A DNA stretch of 24,262 bases from JANWHF01 sp036276235 (GCA_036276235.1 DATBDZ010000358.1:1-24262); one strand, 5' to 3'. Shown: positions 1 through 8,904, counted from the first letter of the stretch. Program-made: numbers and translations. Notes: generated by a model from the letters alone, not told the origin.

Positions 1-21
1 TGGGACGCGTGCGGTTTTGGC

Positions 22-3000
22 TTACTTCTTTGATGTTGTGAAGACCACGGTCTTGCCGGCTCTTTCCATCGAGATCGGAACGACTCGAACCAGCGGTTTG
101 GACGGCGGGGTCTTGTGCTTCGACGTCGAGGTCGTTGTCGAGATGGGCGCAATCACGCCCGGGGTCGAGGCCATTGCCGCGGGAAGTGTGATCGCGGTGG
201 AGTTCATGCTGAAATTCGGATCGGCGCTTCCGATGTTGATGATGACCGATCCGTTGCCGTTGATCGTCACATCGCCGGTCGCGTTGTTGAGATTGATGGT
301 GGCGGTGGCGTTTGTCGCGAGGTTGAACGTGTCGTTGCCGGTGCCGACGTTGACGGCAAACGGCGCGGTGCCGCCGACGTTGATGGTATCGTTGCCGTTG
401 CCATCGTTGTAATTGATTGCGGCGAGATTGAGCCAGTAAATCTGGCCGCCGTTGAAGACCATGCTGGTGTTGGTGGTGCTTAAGGTGTCGGCGCCAGAGG
501 TGCCAACGACGGTGAGTTGGCTGCTTGCGGAGCCGCCATTGAAGGTGATTCCGCCGGACAGATTGATGACGCCGCCGGTTTCGTCGAGGGTGAAGGTGTC
601 ATTGCCTCCGTTGGCGGCGATCGTCAGCGAACTAAGATTGCTGAATACAAAATCGGGCGTTCCGCCGCCGGGGTTCGCATTGTTCGCCCACACATCCACG
701 CTATGCCCGTCCAGGTCGAGCTTCACATAGAAATTATCATTGGTCGGATTGCCGGTCAGCGTAACGGCCTGAGATTGAGTCACGCTCACGCTCTTGCTGC
801 CGGCGTTGGTGTAGGTGCCGGTGCCGTCCACCAGATCGACCGTGATGTTCATCGTCCCGAATGAGCTGAAGCTGTGGGTGACAATTCCCCTGGCGGTGTA
901 GACGTTGCTGCTCCCGTCGCCCCAGTGAACGATGTATTGGCTGACGCTCTGGCCCGGATCAGTGACGGTGCCGAGCGTCAGTGCGTATTGATCGCCCTGA
1001 AGGTCGTTGGAGCTTCCGGAAAGAACGATCGTCGGCGGGGGGTTGACGGTGATAGACAACTTGCCCGAGGACGTATACGTCCCGACCGAATCCGTCAGAT
1101 CCACGGCAATCTGCTTCGCGCCGGTGGCGGAATACGTGTGCGTGAATGTGCCGATTGCGCCGGAGCTGGTGGTCGTTCCATCGCCCCAGTGAATCAGATA
1201 ATTGGTCACCGTATAACCGGTGTCCGTCGGCGACCCGAGCACCAGGCGATAGGTGCCGCCGATGTTGGTGTTGGTATTTCCGGTCAGGCTGATCGACGGA
1301 AGCGAATTCACCGTCACGCTGAATTTTCCCGCGCCGGTAACGGTTCCCTGCCCGTCGATCAAATCGACGGTAATCGCCTTGCTCCCGGTGGCGGTGGTCG
1401 CATAGGTATGCGTGAACGGCCCCGATCCGCTGAAGGTAGTTGAGGTGCTGTCGCCCCAGTGAACGATATAGCCGCTGGGCGTCTGGCCGACATCGGTGAC
1501 GTTGTTCAACGACAATGTGTAAAGACCCGTGGGATTCGCGTTGGCGTTGCCGCTCAGTGTGACGAGCGCGCGAACGACGGTGACGGCCAAGCTGCCGCTA
1601 TTCAGGTGCGTTCCGTTGGCGTCCACAATATCCGTCGAGATCGTGTACGAGCCGGTCGCCGAGTAAGTATGCGTTGCCTGACCGGTGGTCGTGAATGTAT
1701 CGGTGTTTCCGTCGCCCCAGTGGATTAGATATTGCGAAACGGTCTGGCCCGGATCGCTCACGGTGCCATAGGTAACCGTATAAGGCGAATTCAGCACCGG
1801 CGTGGAGCCGCTCAGCGTGATCGTCGGCTTGGTTTGTTTGAAGGTAAAGGAATGGTCGTCGCCGGGGATGCCGTCGCCGTTGCCGTCCAGATGGACGCCG
1901 CCCACATCGTGCACCAGCGTCTGCGGAAGTTTGGCGGTATATGCGTTGGCATTGTCGGGGAACGCGCCGCTGTAGGTCCAGGTTCCCGTGAGCGTGGCGG
2001 CGTTCCAACTGAAGGAGACCGGCGGATAGCTCGTGCTCCCGTTGGTGATGCTTAGCGTGCTGACGCTCAGCGATGCCGACACATCCTTGCTGAACGTGAA
2101 GGAAAGTGAATGAGGCGGCGCGCTGTCGGAGAAAACCTGCGCCGTGACGCGCGGGGCGACATCCACCGAAAAATTCCGGATCTGATCCGAGCCCGCATTC
2201 TGCCCGAAGGCATCGGTGATTCGGCTGTTGAAGATGTTCAGGTCGTAGTTGCCGTCGCCGAGCGTGCCGTTGATGCCGCCGGTGCCAGTAAAGTTGAGTA
2301 CCCAGGTCTTTCCATCGCCCGTCGGATTGGCGACGGTCGTATTCACCGCATTGCTGGTGCCGTGGAATAGCAGGCTGACCATCGAGCCGTCCATCGTGAC
2401 CTGCTGGCTGAAGACCAGCGTGATGGCGGTGACCGGCGTTCGCGCGGCATTTCCATCGTCAAAGATCACATTCTGCAGCAGCGGGGCGGAAGGAAGAATC
2501 CTCGTGCTGGCCGTCGCCGTCGGCGCGGAGGCGCCCGTCGAATTCACGGCGATCAACTGATAAAAATACTGCTTGCCGAGCGTCGCGGTGGTATCGAGGT
2601 AGCTGGTCGCGGAAGCGATGATCGGCGTCGTCTGTACATTGGCCGAAAATCCGCTGTCATCGGCGCGTTGAAGTCGGAAGCTGCTTTGATCCGCCGCCGG
2701 ATCGCTCCAAGTGATCGAGATGCCGTTGAATTGGGGCGACGCCGCCAGACCGAGCGGGGTGGTCGCCGGACCGGCTGGTTGAATGGGCGATCCGAGCGTC
2801 AGTTGAAAGCTTCCAAGGTTTTGCCCGACGATCGCATTGCCGGAGATATCCTTTACCTGCCCGCTGGCCAGCGCGATGACATAGGTTCCGTTGGCAAGGC
2901 TCGCCCAGGTGTTGCCGGGCGCGGTGATCGAGTAGGTGGCGTTGATCGTCGATCCGTTGCCGCCGCTCGAGCTCACAAGTGTCGCCGCCTGGCTGAAGCC

Positions 3001-4887
3001 ATTGGGGCCGGTCACGATCAGATTGCCATTGGCGATGGTCGAAGCGTTGACGGAATAATTGTCGGTGTAGGTAACGTTGAATGTTTTCGTCGGCGTTGAG
3101 TCGCTAACGACATCCGGCGCGGGCGCGAGTGCCGGCGTCGGCGCGATTGTGTCGGTCACATATCCCGCCTCGATATAGGCATTGGTTGTTGTCGCGGAAA
3201 ACCGCGTGTCCCAGTTGGATTTCGACTGGTTGCGCACGACATTCAGATACGCGTCAACGCTGGCCGTCATCCCCAGCGACGCCATGTAGCTTTCCAGATC
3301 GCGCGTCCCATCGACGTATGAAACCGCAGTTGCTGAGGCGTTGGGCTCGATGCGCGATTGCCAGGTGCTGTAGGAAACGAGCGAGCCTTGCAGGTTAAAC
3401 CAGCCGGATTGCGGCGCTGACGTGTTGTATCGATTGCCCGACCAGTCTTCGTAACGGGGATCGTAGACCGGAAGTTGGTCGATGATCTTGGTCTTGAGCA
3501 TCCCCTGAAAATCATTGTTGCGGACGACCAGCCCATTGAGCGCGGTCTGTCCCGTGCCTCCGGGCACAAGCGAACCGCTCACGAGCATGCCGTAGGCCCA
3601 GCTTCGGACGATGTTGTTTTGCACCGTGAGCGTGTTGACGCCGACTTCCTGCGTCGGGTTGTTGACGCCCACGCCCGGCTCGAAGGTGATGGCGGCATTG
3701 ACGCCTTGCGTGTCTTCCTCGAAGAGATTGTTTGCCATCACGACGTTGCCGCCGGGCTTGAGATTGCCCAGATCGGCGCCCAAGCCAACGGGGGTTCCGC
3801 TGATGTCGCGGCTCTTGAGGAAGACGTTGCCGATCACCTCACCGACAACGCCGCCCGCCTTGGCGGTTGAGCCGTTGACCAATCCGAAGGTCAGACCCGT
3901 CGGGTCGGCAATGAAAATGTTGTTATCGACAATCCCGCCGGCACGCGCCTCCATCCCCGTGCTGGCGGCATTAGCGAACACATTGCCCGTCGCCACAACA
4001 TTATTGTCAGACGAATGGAGATAAACGTCCTGGCTGAATTGCGACGCCGTCGCACCCGGCACCAGCGTGCTCCAGCCGTTGTGATCGAACACATTCTCCT
4101 GCAAGGTCAGGCCGTTCACCTGCTCGGCGTAAAGGCCCTGCGCATTGCCATTGGTCGTGTATGAATCGAGGACCTCATTGCGCCGGAACGTGATGTTGCT
4201 GACAGGCGTCGTCGCCGAGCCCTGAAAGTTCGCGCCCTGCGTAAAATATTGAAAGCGGCAATCTTCGATCAGAACCGTGTCGGTCGTTCCCAGGTCCTGA
4301 ATTCCAAAGCTGCCCTTGTTGATAAAATTGGGACTCGTCGGATCGTGCGTGGAACTCGTGAAATTGATTCCGATCACGTCGATAAATTTCGTCGGGCTGC
4401 CAAAATTCAATCCGATCGAAGTCCCTGAATCGACAATCGGGCGCGGCACTGTTGGATCGCCATAGTTGGCCAATACCGAAGGCTCATCCGCGGATCGTCC
4501 GTTTTTGCTGATGAAGATATTGGTGGAGAAAGTGTCGCCGCGCTTCAGCAGCATCTGATCGGGGATGCCGCCGCGCATCAGGCTCTGGCCCTTGGTGATC
4601 GTCTTGACGGCTTGATCGGGAGAAAGGCCGCTGTTGCTATCGCTGCCACTCGAGCTGCTGACATAGATGACGCGCGAGTCGGCACTGGGCGTGACGACCG
4701 TCCATCCATTCGCATCGGTGCTGACGGACAGATAGCAGCGCGCTTCCAGCCCCTCGATGGGGCGCGCCAGGGCTGCCGCCGCCGCATTTCTTAACTTTCG
4801 AATATGTTTGATGGCCGGCCAACGGGTGTACAAACCCCCACCCCGATGCACGCGTGTGCGTCCGGCCCAACGACTCAGGATTTCCAA
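22..4887 (-). CDS. Giant secreted protein: beta-helix, FnIII and PKD-like repeats
   Basis: This 1621-residue protein is probably exported and may bind or act on polysaccharide, but no catalytic site is evident. The N-terminus has a basic stretch and then GLEARCYLS near residues 46-54, the planctomycete LExRxLLS-type motif. Residues about 75-500 look like a right-handed parallel beta-helix, rich in N, G and V with recurring NNxF and N-x-F turns; the opening YVSSSSGSDSNSG resembles pectate-lyase-like folds. A bacterial Ig-like segment follows near 580-700, an FnIII-like domain at about 709-795, two more Ig-like segments, then four PKD-like repeats of about 88 residues, each with HWGD (near 1058, 1144, 1234, 1322). 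The C-terminal part has GGNDTF and GTGNDTF, reminiscent of RTX turns. The start is TTG, chosen because GAGGAG lies 7 nt upstream. Domain calls are by eye; the substrate is unknown. Confidence 0.85.
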   Translation of the reverse strand: MEILSRWAGRTRVHRGGGLYTRWPAIKHIRKLRNAAAAALARPIEGLEARCYLSVSTDANGWTVVTPSADSRVIYVSSSSGSDSNSGLSPDQAVKTITKGQSLMRGGIPDQMLLKRGDTFSTNIFISKNGRSADEPSVLANYGDPTVPRPIVDSGTSIGLNFGSPTKFIDVIGINFTSSTHDPTSPNFINKGSFGIQDLGTTDTVLIEDCRFQYFTQGANFQGSATTPVSNITFRRNEVLDSYTTNGNAQGLYAEQVNGLTLQENVFDHNGWSTLVPGATASQFSQDVYLHSSDNNVVATGNVFANAASTGMEARAGGIVDNNIFIADPTGLTFGLVNGSTAKAGGVVGEVIGNVFLKSRDISGTPVGLGADLGNLKPGGNVVMANNLFEEDTQGVNAAITFEPGVGVNNPTQEVGVNTLTVQNNIVRSWAYGMLVSGSLVPGGTGQTALNGLVVRNNDFQGMLKTKIIDQLPVYDPRYEDWSGNRYNTSAPQSGWFNLQGSLVSYSTWQSRIEPNASATAVSYVDGTRDLESYMASLGMTASVDAYLNVVRNQSKSNWDTRFSATTTNAYIEAGYVTDTIAPTPALAPAPDVVSDSTPTKTFNVTYTDNYSVNASTIANGNLIVTGPNGFSQAATLVSSSGGNGSTINATYSITAPGNTWASLANGTYVIALASGQVKDISGNAIVGQNLGSFQLTLGSPIQPAGPATTPLGLAASPQFNGISITWSDPAADQSSFRLQRADDSGFSANVQTTPIIASATSYLDTTATLGKQYFYQLIAVNSTGASAPTATASTRILPSAPLLQNVIFDDGNAARTPVTAITLVFSQQVTMDGSMVSLLFHGTSNAVNTTVANPTGDGKTWVLNFTGTGGINGTLGDGNYDLNIFNSRITDAFGQNAGSDQIRNFSVDVAPRVTAQVFSDSAPPHSLSFTFSKDVSASLSVSTLSITNGSTSYPPVSFSWNAATLTGTWTYSGAFPDNANAYTAKLPQTLVHDVGGVHLDGNGDGIPGDDHSFTFKQTKPTITLSGSTPVLNSPYTVTYGTVSDPGQTVSQYLIHWGDGNTDTFTTTGQATHTYSATGSYTISTDIVDANGTHLNSGSLAVTVVRALVTLSGNANANPTGLYTLSLNNVTDVGQTPSGYIVHWGDSTSTTFSGSGPFTHTYATTATGSKAITVDLIDGQGTVTGAGKFSVTVNSLPSISLTGNTNTNIGGTYRLVLGSPTDTGYTVTNYLIHWGDGTTTSSGAIGTFTHTYSATGAKQIAVDLTDSVGTYTSSGKLSITVNPPPTIVLSGSSNDLQGDQYALTLGTVTDPGQSVSQYIVHWGDGSSNVYTARGIVTHSFSSFGTMNITVDLVDGTGTYTNAGSKSVSVTQSQAVTLTGNPTNDNFYVKLDLDGHSVDVWANNANPGGGTPDFVFSNLSSLTIAANGGNDTFTLDETGGVINLSGGITFNGGSASSQLTVVGTSGADTLSTTNTSMVFNGGQIYWLNLAAINYNDGNGNDTINVGGTAPFAVNVGTGNDTFNLATNATATINLNNATGDVTINGNGSVIINIGSADPNFSMNSTAITLPAAMASTPGVIAPISTTTSTSKHKTPPSKPLVRVVPISMERAGKTVVFTTSKK

Positions 4888-4894
4888 CGGGTGT

Positions 4895-4900
4895 CTCCTC
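4895..4900 (-). promoter_or_regulatory. Shine-Dalgarno deciding a TTG start
   Basis: GAGGAG on the minus strand sits 7 nt before the TTG at 4887-4885. This supports the non-ATG start of the giant secreted protein. Confidence 0.6.
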
Positions 4901-5041
4901 AGCCCACCATAGCCACAGATTATTCACCCAGCAAGCAAATTCAGTACGTCCATCCGACGTAAAGGTTTGCCTGTAGTGAGTTTGGTGTCCGCCGAAACAG
5001 TCCTATAACATAAGCCCCCATCCTATCCAAGTTTTTTATCT

Positions 5042-5533
5042 TCACATTTCAACTTTTTTTGATCTGTCCGGCATTTTCGTACAAATCGGTTGTCGAATTT
5101 CCTCCGCGATCGCCTCATCCGACTCCGGAACCAGCTCACACTCAAGCACCTTCGAATGAAAGTATTGCGCCCGTTCGATCGCCCGCGCCGAGGGCGATTG
5201 TCCCCATCCCACATGCTCTGAATGATCGAGGCATTGGCCCGCTTCCAAAGCGTGCGGCGGGTTGAAGATATCGCACAAGGGGCAGCGAAGCATCAATGTT
5301 TTCGACCCGCCGGGCGGAAACGCATTCTTATCGTGGAACCGATGCACAATTTGCCGGCCGTGCTCATCAATGCGCTCGACGCTTTTGATCTGCTCCTCCA
5401 CCCACGGCTCGCTGGGCGTCTTTTTTCGCAACTCCTCCTTCAGACGTTTGATGTTCGCCAGCGAGAGCCCGACCCGGCACACCCGCTTTGCCTTGGGCAA
5501 TGTCGTAGCAACGACAACAGTTTGCGCGCTCAT
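5042..5533 (-). CDS. Hypothetical protein with CPLC and CLDH motifs
   Basis: I do not recognise this 163-residue protein. It has no signal peptide or membrane segment. The first half is basic and probably helical (SLANIKRLKEELRKKTP). The middle holds CPLC followed 16 residues later by CLDH, a possible zinc-binding set, with two further cysteines near the C-terminus (LEC and PICTK). The very end is lysine-rich. I chose the ATG at 5533 (MSAQTVV) over an in-frame start 18 nt upstream because AAGGAGA lies 7 nt before it. It is transcribed in the same direction as the giant beta-helix gene, 154 nt upstream of it, and divergently from the aspartic-protease gene. Nothing in the context gives a function. 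Confidence 0.6.
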   Translation of the reverse strand: MSAQTVVVATTLPKAKRVCRVGLSLANIKRLKEELRKKTPSEPWVEEQIKSVERIDEHGRQIVHRFHDKNAFPPGGSKTLMLRCPLCDIFNPPHALEAGQCLDHSEHVGWGQSPSARAIERAQYFHSKVLECELVPESDEAIAEEIRQPICTKMPDRSKKVEM

Positions 5534-5539
5534 CCATCG

Positions 5540-5546
5540 TCTCCTT
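5540..5546 (-). promoter_or_regulatory. Shine-Dalgarno of the CPLC protein
   Basis: AAGGAGA on the minus strand lies 7 nt before the ATG at 5533-5531. It selects this start over the in-frame ATG at 5551. Confidence 0.6.
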
Positions 5547-5647
5547 TGCAATAAGCCTTTGCCGCCGCGCCCGCGCGCCGGCGGCCTGATGGAGACATGG
5601 TTAACAAATTACGAACAGGTGGATCAAGTTGGCCAATCTGATTAAAT

Positions 5648-5675
5648 GAAGAATGAAGAGTGAAGAATGAAGAGT
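5648..5675. repeat. Two tandem 14-bp repeats, divergent intergenic region
   Basis: GAAGAATGAAGAGT occurs twice back to back. It lies in the 240-bp gap between the divergent CPLC-protein and aspartic-protease genes. The repeat is purine-rich and resembles the GAATGAAAAATG repeats found at 14522-14653. Confidence 0.7.
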
Positions 5676-5721
5676 GGGTTGCGGTTGCGGAAATAGTGCG
5701 GATATCCGAGTGGACAATCTG

Positions 5722-5727
5722 TACAAT
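5722..5727 (+). promoter_or_regulatory. Possible -10 element of the aspartic-protease gene
   Basis: TACAAT, a five-of-six match to TATAAT, lies 46 nt before the TTG start at 5774. No convincing -35 box is present 16-18 nt upstream, so this is a weak call. Confidence 0.2.
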
Positions 5728-5761
5728 TGCTTGACGTTCAAACGGCGGGGTGGCAATTGCT

Positions 5762-5766
5762 GGAGG
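5762..5766 (+). promoter_or_regulatory. Shine-Dalgarno deciding a TTG start
   Basis: GGAGG is 7 nt before TTG at 5774. This favours 5774 over the in-frame GTG at 5750, which has no well-placed SD. Confidence 0.6.
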
Positions 5767-5773
5767 TTCCGAT

Positions 5774-8008
5774 TTGAGAAAGATTATCCCTCTCCGCCGC
5801 GCCGTTGGTTCCGTGGCCGTCGGTTCCGTGATGGAGTCGCTCGAACTGCGCCAACTCCTAAGCGCGGCGTACGTGATCGATGGGGTCCAGCCTGCAGCAT
5901 ACGATCAGCCGCAGATTCACGTGCTCTTTCGCCAGACGGCGACGGGCTCTCCGCTCATTGCCGACGACGGCCTGGGCGATACAAGTTTCGACGTCACCGG
6001 TTTCCTCGATACCGGCAGCAGCGGCGTCGTCATTAGCCAGGAAACCGCGGAGGGGCTGGGCATCCAATCGTCAACATTCAATGGCCAGCCCGTCACCTAT
6101 GCCGACGTCGGCATTGGTGGAGCGGATGTCTTCGATGTCTCAGAGCCTCTTTATCTGAACTTTGCTCCGTTCAACGACACCGTGGATGGCACCGATGAAG
6201 CCGACTTCTCGCAGAAGTTTGGCCCGATGCGCATGCAGATCAATCAGAACCCCGCGGATCCGGAATTGGGCGATCCGCTGGATATTTTCGGGATGCCCGC
6301 GATGCAGGGGAAAGTCGTGGTGATGGATACCACGCCGGTGAACGACCTGGCGAACATGCGGACATGGATCTACAACCCCGGTACACCGTACCACGCCGCG
6401 ACGACGACGACCGATCCGGGCATTCCCACGACCAATCTTCACGTGAAGCTGAGCTTCTCCTCGCTTAAGCGATTCACCGATGTGTCGCCCGCCGGCGCGC
6501 CCGGGCCGGTGTTTACATCCAACCCGTTCGTCGGCCCCGCTCCGTTTGCGAGCGGCGACACCACGCCGCCCATCACCATCGGCCAGGGAAATCTCACCAC
6601 CAACGGCAGCTTCCTTCTCGATACCGGCTCGCAAAGCACCTTCATCTCCTCCGCAATGGCGGCCAAGGTGCATGTTTATTACGAAGCGGGGACCGAGGGC
6701 ACCGACAACCCCATCCTGGTCGACGGAAACGGCAAGGAGATTCCCAATCAGTTTTCGCTGCCCATCGGCGGCATCGGCCAGACCAGCACCGTCGCCGGCT
6801 TCTATCTCGATTCGCTCACGCTCCCGACGCGTGAAGGCGTGCCGATCAAATTCACCCACGCGCCTGTGCTCGTGGACGATGTCACGCTCGAAGACCCCAG
6901 CAACGGAGACACCTTCACCCTCGACGGCGACATCGGCATGAATTACTTCGTCGCCAGCAGCGCCATCGCGGGCGGCGTCGGCGACGATCATCCCGGCGAT
7001 TTCACCTGGATGACGTTCGACCAACCCAACGGCGTGCTTGGCCTCAATCTCCCCGGCGCGGTGCCGGTCCTCACCGGCTCCATCTCCGGCAGCATCTTCA
7101 GCGACTTCAATTCCGACGGAAAGATCGAGACCGGCGACAAAGGTCTTGCCTCCGTGCGCGTTTACATTGATGCGAATCTCAATGGCAAATTCGACGCCAG
7201 CGAAAAGACCGTGCTGACCGATTCCACCGGCGCTTACCATTTCACAGGCTTGAACCCCGGCACGTATCGCGTTCGCGAAGTGACTCCCAGCGCCTACAAG
7301 CTGATCGCCCCGGCGGCGGGATATTTCAGCGTGACGATTTCCGCCGGCCAGGACACCGCCGGCCACAACTTCGCCGACGCGCCGATCAAGGCCGCCATCA
7401 GCGGCAGCATCTTCAATGACATCGGCGGTGACGCAACCCGCCAAACCACCGACCCCGGTCTGAGCGGCTGGCGCGTTTATATTGACGCCAACAACAACGG
7501 GAAACTCGACATCGGCGAGACGTCCATCCTCACAGACGTGTCCGGCAATTACAGCTTCACGGGTCTTCTGCCCGCCAGCTACGTTGTGCGCGATGTGCCG
7601 CAGGCAGGCTGGCGCGCGACGACTGTCAGCAGCTATGTCGTGACGCTTGCTGGCGTGAATGCAATCGGCCGCAACTTTGGCGTCACCCACAAAGCGAAGC
7701 TGGCCGGCAGCGTCTTCCTCGACGCCAACAAGAATGGCATCCGCGATAAAGCCGAAGTCGGACTGGCCAACTGGCGCATCTACATCGACACCAACAAGAA
7801 CGGCAAGTTCGACACCGGCGAGCTTTCGGTCCTCACCGACAGCCTGGGCAACTGGACCTTCGCCGCGATCTCCGCCGGCACGTACGTTGTGCGCATCGTG
7901 CAACAAGCCGGCTTCACCCGCACCGCGCCCGCCGCCGGCTCGTTCACGATCACTCTCTCCGCCGGCGCGATTGTTTCTGGTAAGACGTTTGGCGAAGGGA
8001 AGCCGTAA
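5774..8008 (+). CDS. Secreted bilobal aspartic-protease-like protein with SdrD-B-like repeats
   Basis: This 744-residue protein probably acts outside the cytoplasm. After a basic N-terminus comes SLELRQLLSA, the planctomycete LExRxLLS-type motif. Two Asp-Thr-Gly active-site signatures follow: FLDTGSSGVVIS (Asp about 79) and LLDTGSQSTFIS (Asp about 283). Each has a later hydrophobic-Gly partner, DIFGMPAMQGKVVVMD and DGDIGMNYF, as aspartic-protease lobes do. The roughly 204-residue Asp-Asp spacing resembles single-chain pepsin-type enzymes rather than retropepsin dimers. Residues about 437-744 hold three SdrD-B-like repeats of about 100 residues, each with D-x-N-x-NG-x-x-D calcium-type loops (DANLNGKFD, DANNNGKLD, DTNKNGKFD). 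The TTG start is set by GGAGG 7 nt upstream. Peptidase activity is inferred from the motifs; the target is unknown. The gene is convergent with acpH. Confidence 0.85.
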   Translation: MRKIIPLRRAVGSVAVGSVMESLELRQLLSAAYVIDGVQPAAYDQPQIHVLFRQTATGSPLIADDGLGDTSFDVTGFLDTGSSGVVISQETAEGLGIQSSTFNGQPVTYADVGIGGADVFDVSEPLYLNFAPFNDTVDGTDEADFSQKFGPMRMQINQNPADPELGDPLDIFGMPAMQGKVVVMDTTPVNDLANMRTWIYNPGTPYHAATTTTDPGIPTTNLHVKLSFSSLKRFTDVSPAGAPGPVFTSNPFVGPAPFASGDTTPPITIGQGNLTTNGSFLLDTGSQSTFISSAMAAKVHVYYEAGTEGTDNPILVDGNGKEIPNQFSLPIGGIGQTSTVAGFYLDSLTLPTREGVPIKFTHAPVLVDDVTLEDPSNGDTFTLDGDIGMNYFVASSAIAGGVGDDHPGDFTWMTFDQPNGVLGLNLPGAVPVLTGSISGSIFSDFNSDGKIETGDKGLASVRVYIDANLNGKFDASEKTVLTDSTGAYHFTGLNPGTYRVREVTPSAYKLIAPAAGYFSVTISAGQDTAGHNFADAPIKAAISGSIFNDIGGDATRQTTDPGLSGWRVYIDANNNGKLDIGETSILTDVSGNYSFTGLLPASYVVRDVPQAGWRATTVSSYVVTLAGVNAIGRNFGVTHKAKLAGSVFLDANKNGIRDKAEVGLANWRIYIDTNKNGKFDTGELSVLTDSLGNWTFAAISAGTYVVRIVQQAGFTRTAPAAGSFTITLSAGAIVSGKTFGEGKP

Positions 8009-8015
8009 TGAAAGA

Positions 8016-8064
8016 CTGTAAAGGTGACATCCACCTTTTAAAAAGGTGGATGTCACCTTTACAG
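8016..8064. repeat. 49-bp perfect palindrome between convergent genes
   Basis: Two 24-nt arms (8016-8039 and 8041-8064) are perfect reverse complements around one central A. It starts 8 nt after the stop of the aspartic-protease gene, with the acpH stop on the other strand at 8141. It could act as a bidirectional terminator, but the arms are long enough to suggest a dispersed REP-like element. Confidence 0.85.
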
Positions 8065-8140
8065 CTTGGTGAAACGACGCCTTTGAAGGGCGAGCTTTGG
8101 CGCGGCGGACGCTTTACGGCAGTGGACTCCGGCAACGCCG

Positions 8141-8749
8141 CTATGGCGCTGCCTGCGAGGGCGAGCCAATCGATCCTCTTGCACTCTTGCGAAGCAACGG
8201 GAAAAACTCGGCAAAATCCTTCCCTAACCCATCAAAGTTCCGGACCAATTCGCTCACCGCCAGCTCCAGCGCAAATTCTCTTCCACGCCGGGCCGAAAGG
8301 CGCATCGATAATCGCCGCAGCGCGGTTTCGATTCCATCGACGGTGCGATACGACGTCAGCCAATCTTCCTCAACGAGCCGACTGATAGCGATCTGAACTT
8401 GCGGCGGCAGTCTTGCCGCATATCCACGAATGTCGGCGTACGTCCGCGCCGTGAACTGCTCGAGTGGCTCGGTGCTGATCTGGCTCCAGTTGGCGGCAAG
8501 AAAATGATCGTAAAAGATATCGACCAGAATTCCCTTCATGAGCCGATACCCGGCGATCCGCGCGCGACTGCCGCGGACGATCGCGTGCGCATCGGTAAAC
8601 CGATCGATCGCCTCATGCGCCCGCACGCCGCGCATGAATGATGCGCTCATGCCGATGCGATCCTGGCGCTTCACCATGTCCGCGAGCATGTTCCCGAGGC
8701 GACATTCGACATCGCCGTCTGCAAGAAAGATATGCGCCAGCCAGTTCAC
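8141..8749 (-). CDS. acpH: ACP phosphodiesterase-like protein (DUF479/AcpH family)
   Basis: AcpH-family enzymes remove the 4'-phosphopantetheine arm from acyl carrier protein in the cytoplasm. This 202-residue protein matches the family in length and layout. It opens with MNWLAHIFLA, then GNMLADMVK, AHEAIDRFTDAHAIV and KGILVDIFYDHFLAANW, whose His and Asp residues match the conserved metal-site signature of this HD-like fold. The usual LHR-x-ID is AHEAID here. The start is GTG; GGAG lies 11 nt upstream, a rather long spacing. It is downstream of the decarboxylase gene on the same strand, but a 135-bp repeat separates the two, so co-transcription is uncertain. The family call is firm; the ACP substrate is inferred from characterised relatives. 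Confidence 0.85.
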   Translation of the reverse strand: MNWLAHIFLADGDVECRLGNMLADMVKRQDRIGMSASFMRGVRAHEAIDRFTDAHAIVRGSRARIAGYRLMKGILVDIFYDHFLAANWSQISTEPLEQFTARTYADIRGYAARLPPQVQIAISRLVEEDWLTSYRTVDGIETALRRLSMRLSARRGREFALELAVSELVRNFDGLGKDFAEFFPLLRKSARGSIGSPSQAAP

Positions 8750-8769
8750 GATCTTCGCTTCTCCTTGCG

Positions 8770-8904
8770 CTCAGAACCCTCTCCCCTGTACTCAGGGGAG
8801 AGGGCAGGGTGAGGGGACAGCGAGTTGCGATATCGCGCGGTTCGCAAATGGAGGCGTTCGTCCCCTCACCCCAACCCTCTCCCCTGAGTACAGGGGAGAG
8901 GGAG
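8770..8904. repeat. 135-bp double-hairpin repeat, copy A
   Basis: The element contains two hairpins with 12-bp stems, CCCTCTCCCCTG and CAGGGGAGAGGG, with TACT and AGTA loops. Each hairpin is next to a GGGTGAGGGGAC/GTCCCCTCACCC segment, so the two halves are also reverse complements of each other over about 42 nt. Around 40 nt of non-palindromic core lies between them. A second copy in opposite orientation is at 18671-18805 and has the same length. It fills most of the 179-nt gap between the decarboxylase stop and the acpH start. Confidence 0.9.

Noticed and set aside
5750..5773. GTG start for the aspartic-protease protein
   Set aside because: It has no well-placed SD, while GGAGG precedes TTG 5774 by 7 nt; the GTG would put that SD inside the gene.
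6140..8056. 638-residue minus-strand open frame opposite the aspartic-protease gene
   Set aside because: It is antisense to a clearly recognisable protein, has no recognisable domain and has the Arg/Gly/Ala/His-rich composition expected of a shadow frame in GC-rich DNA.
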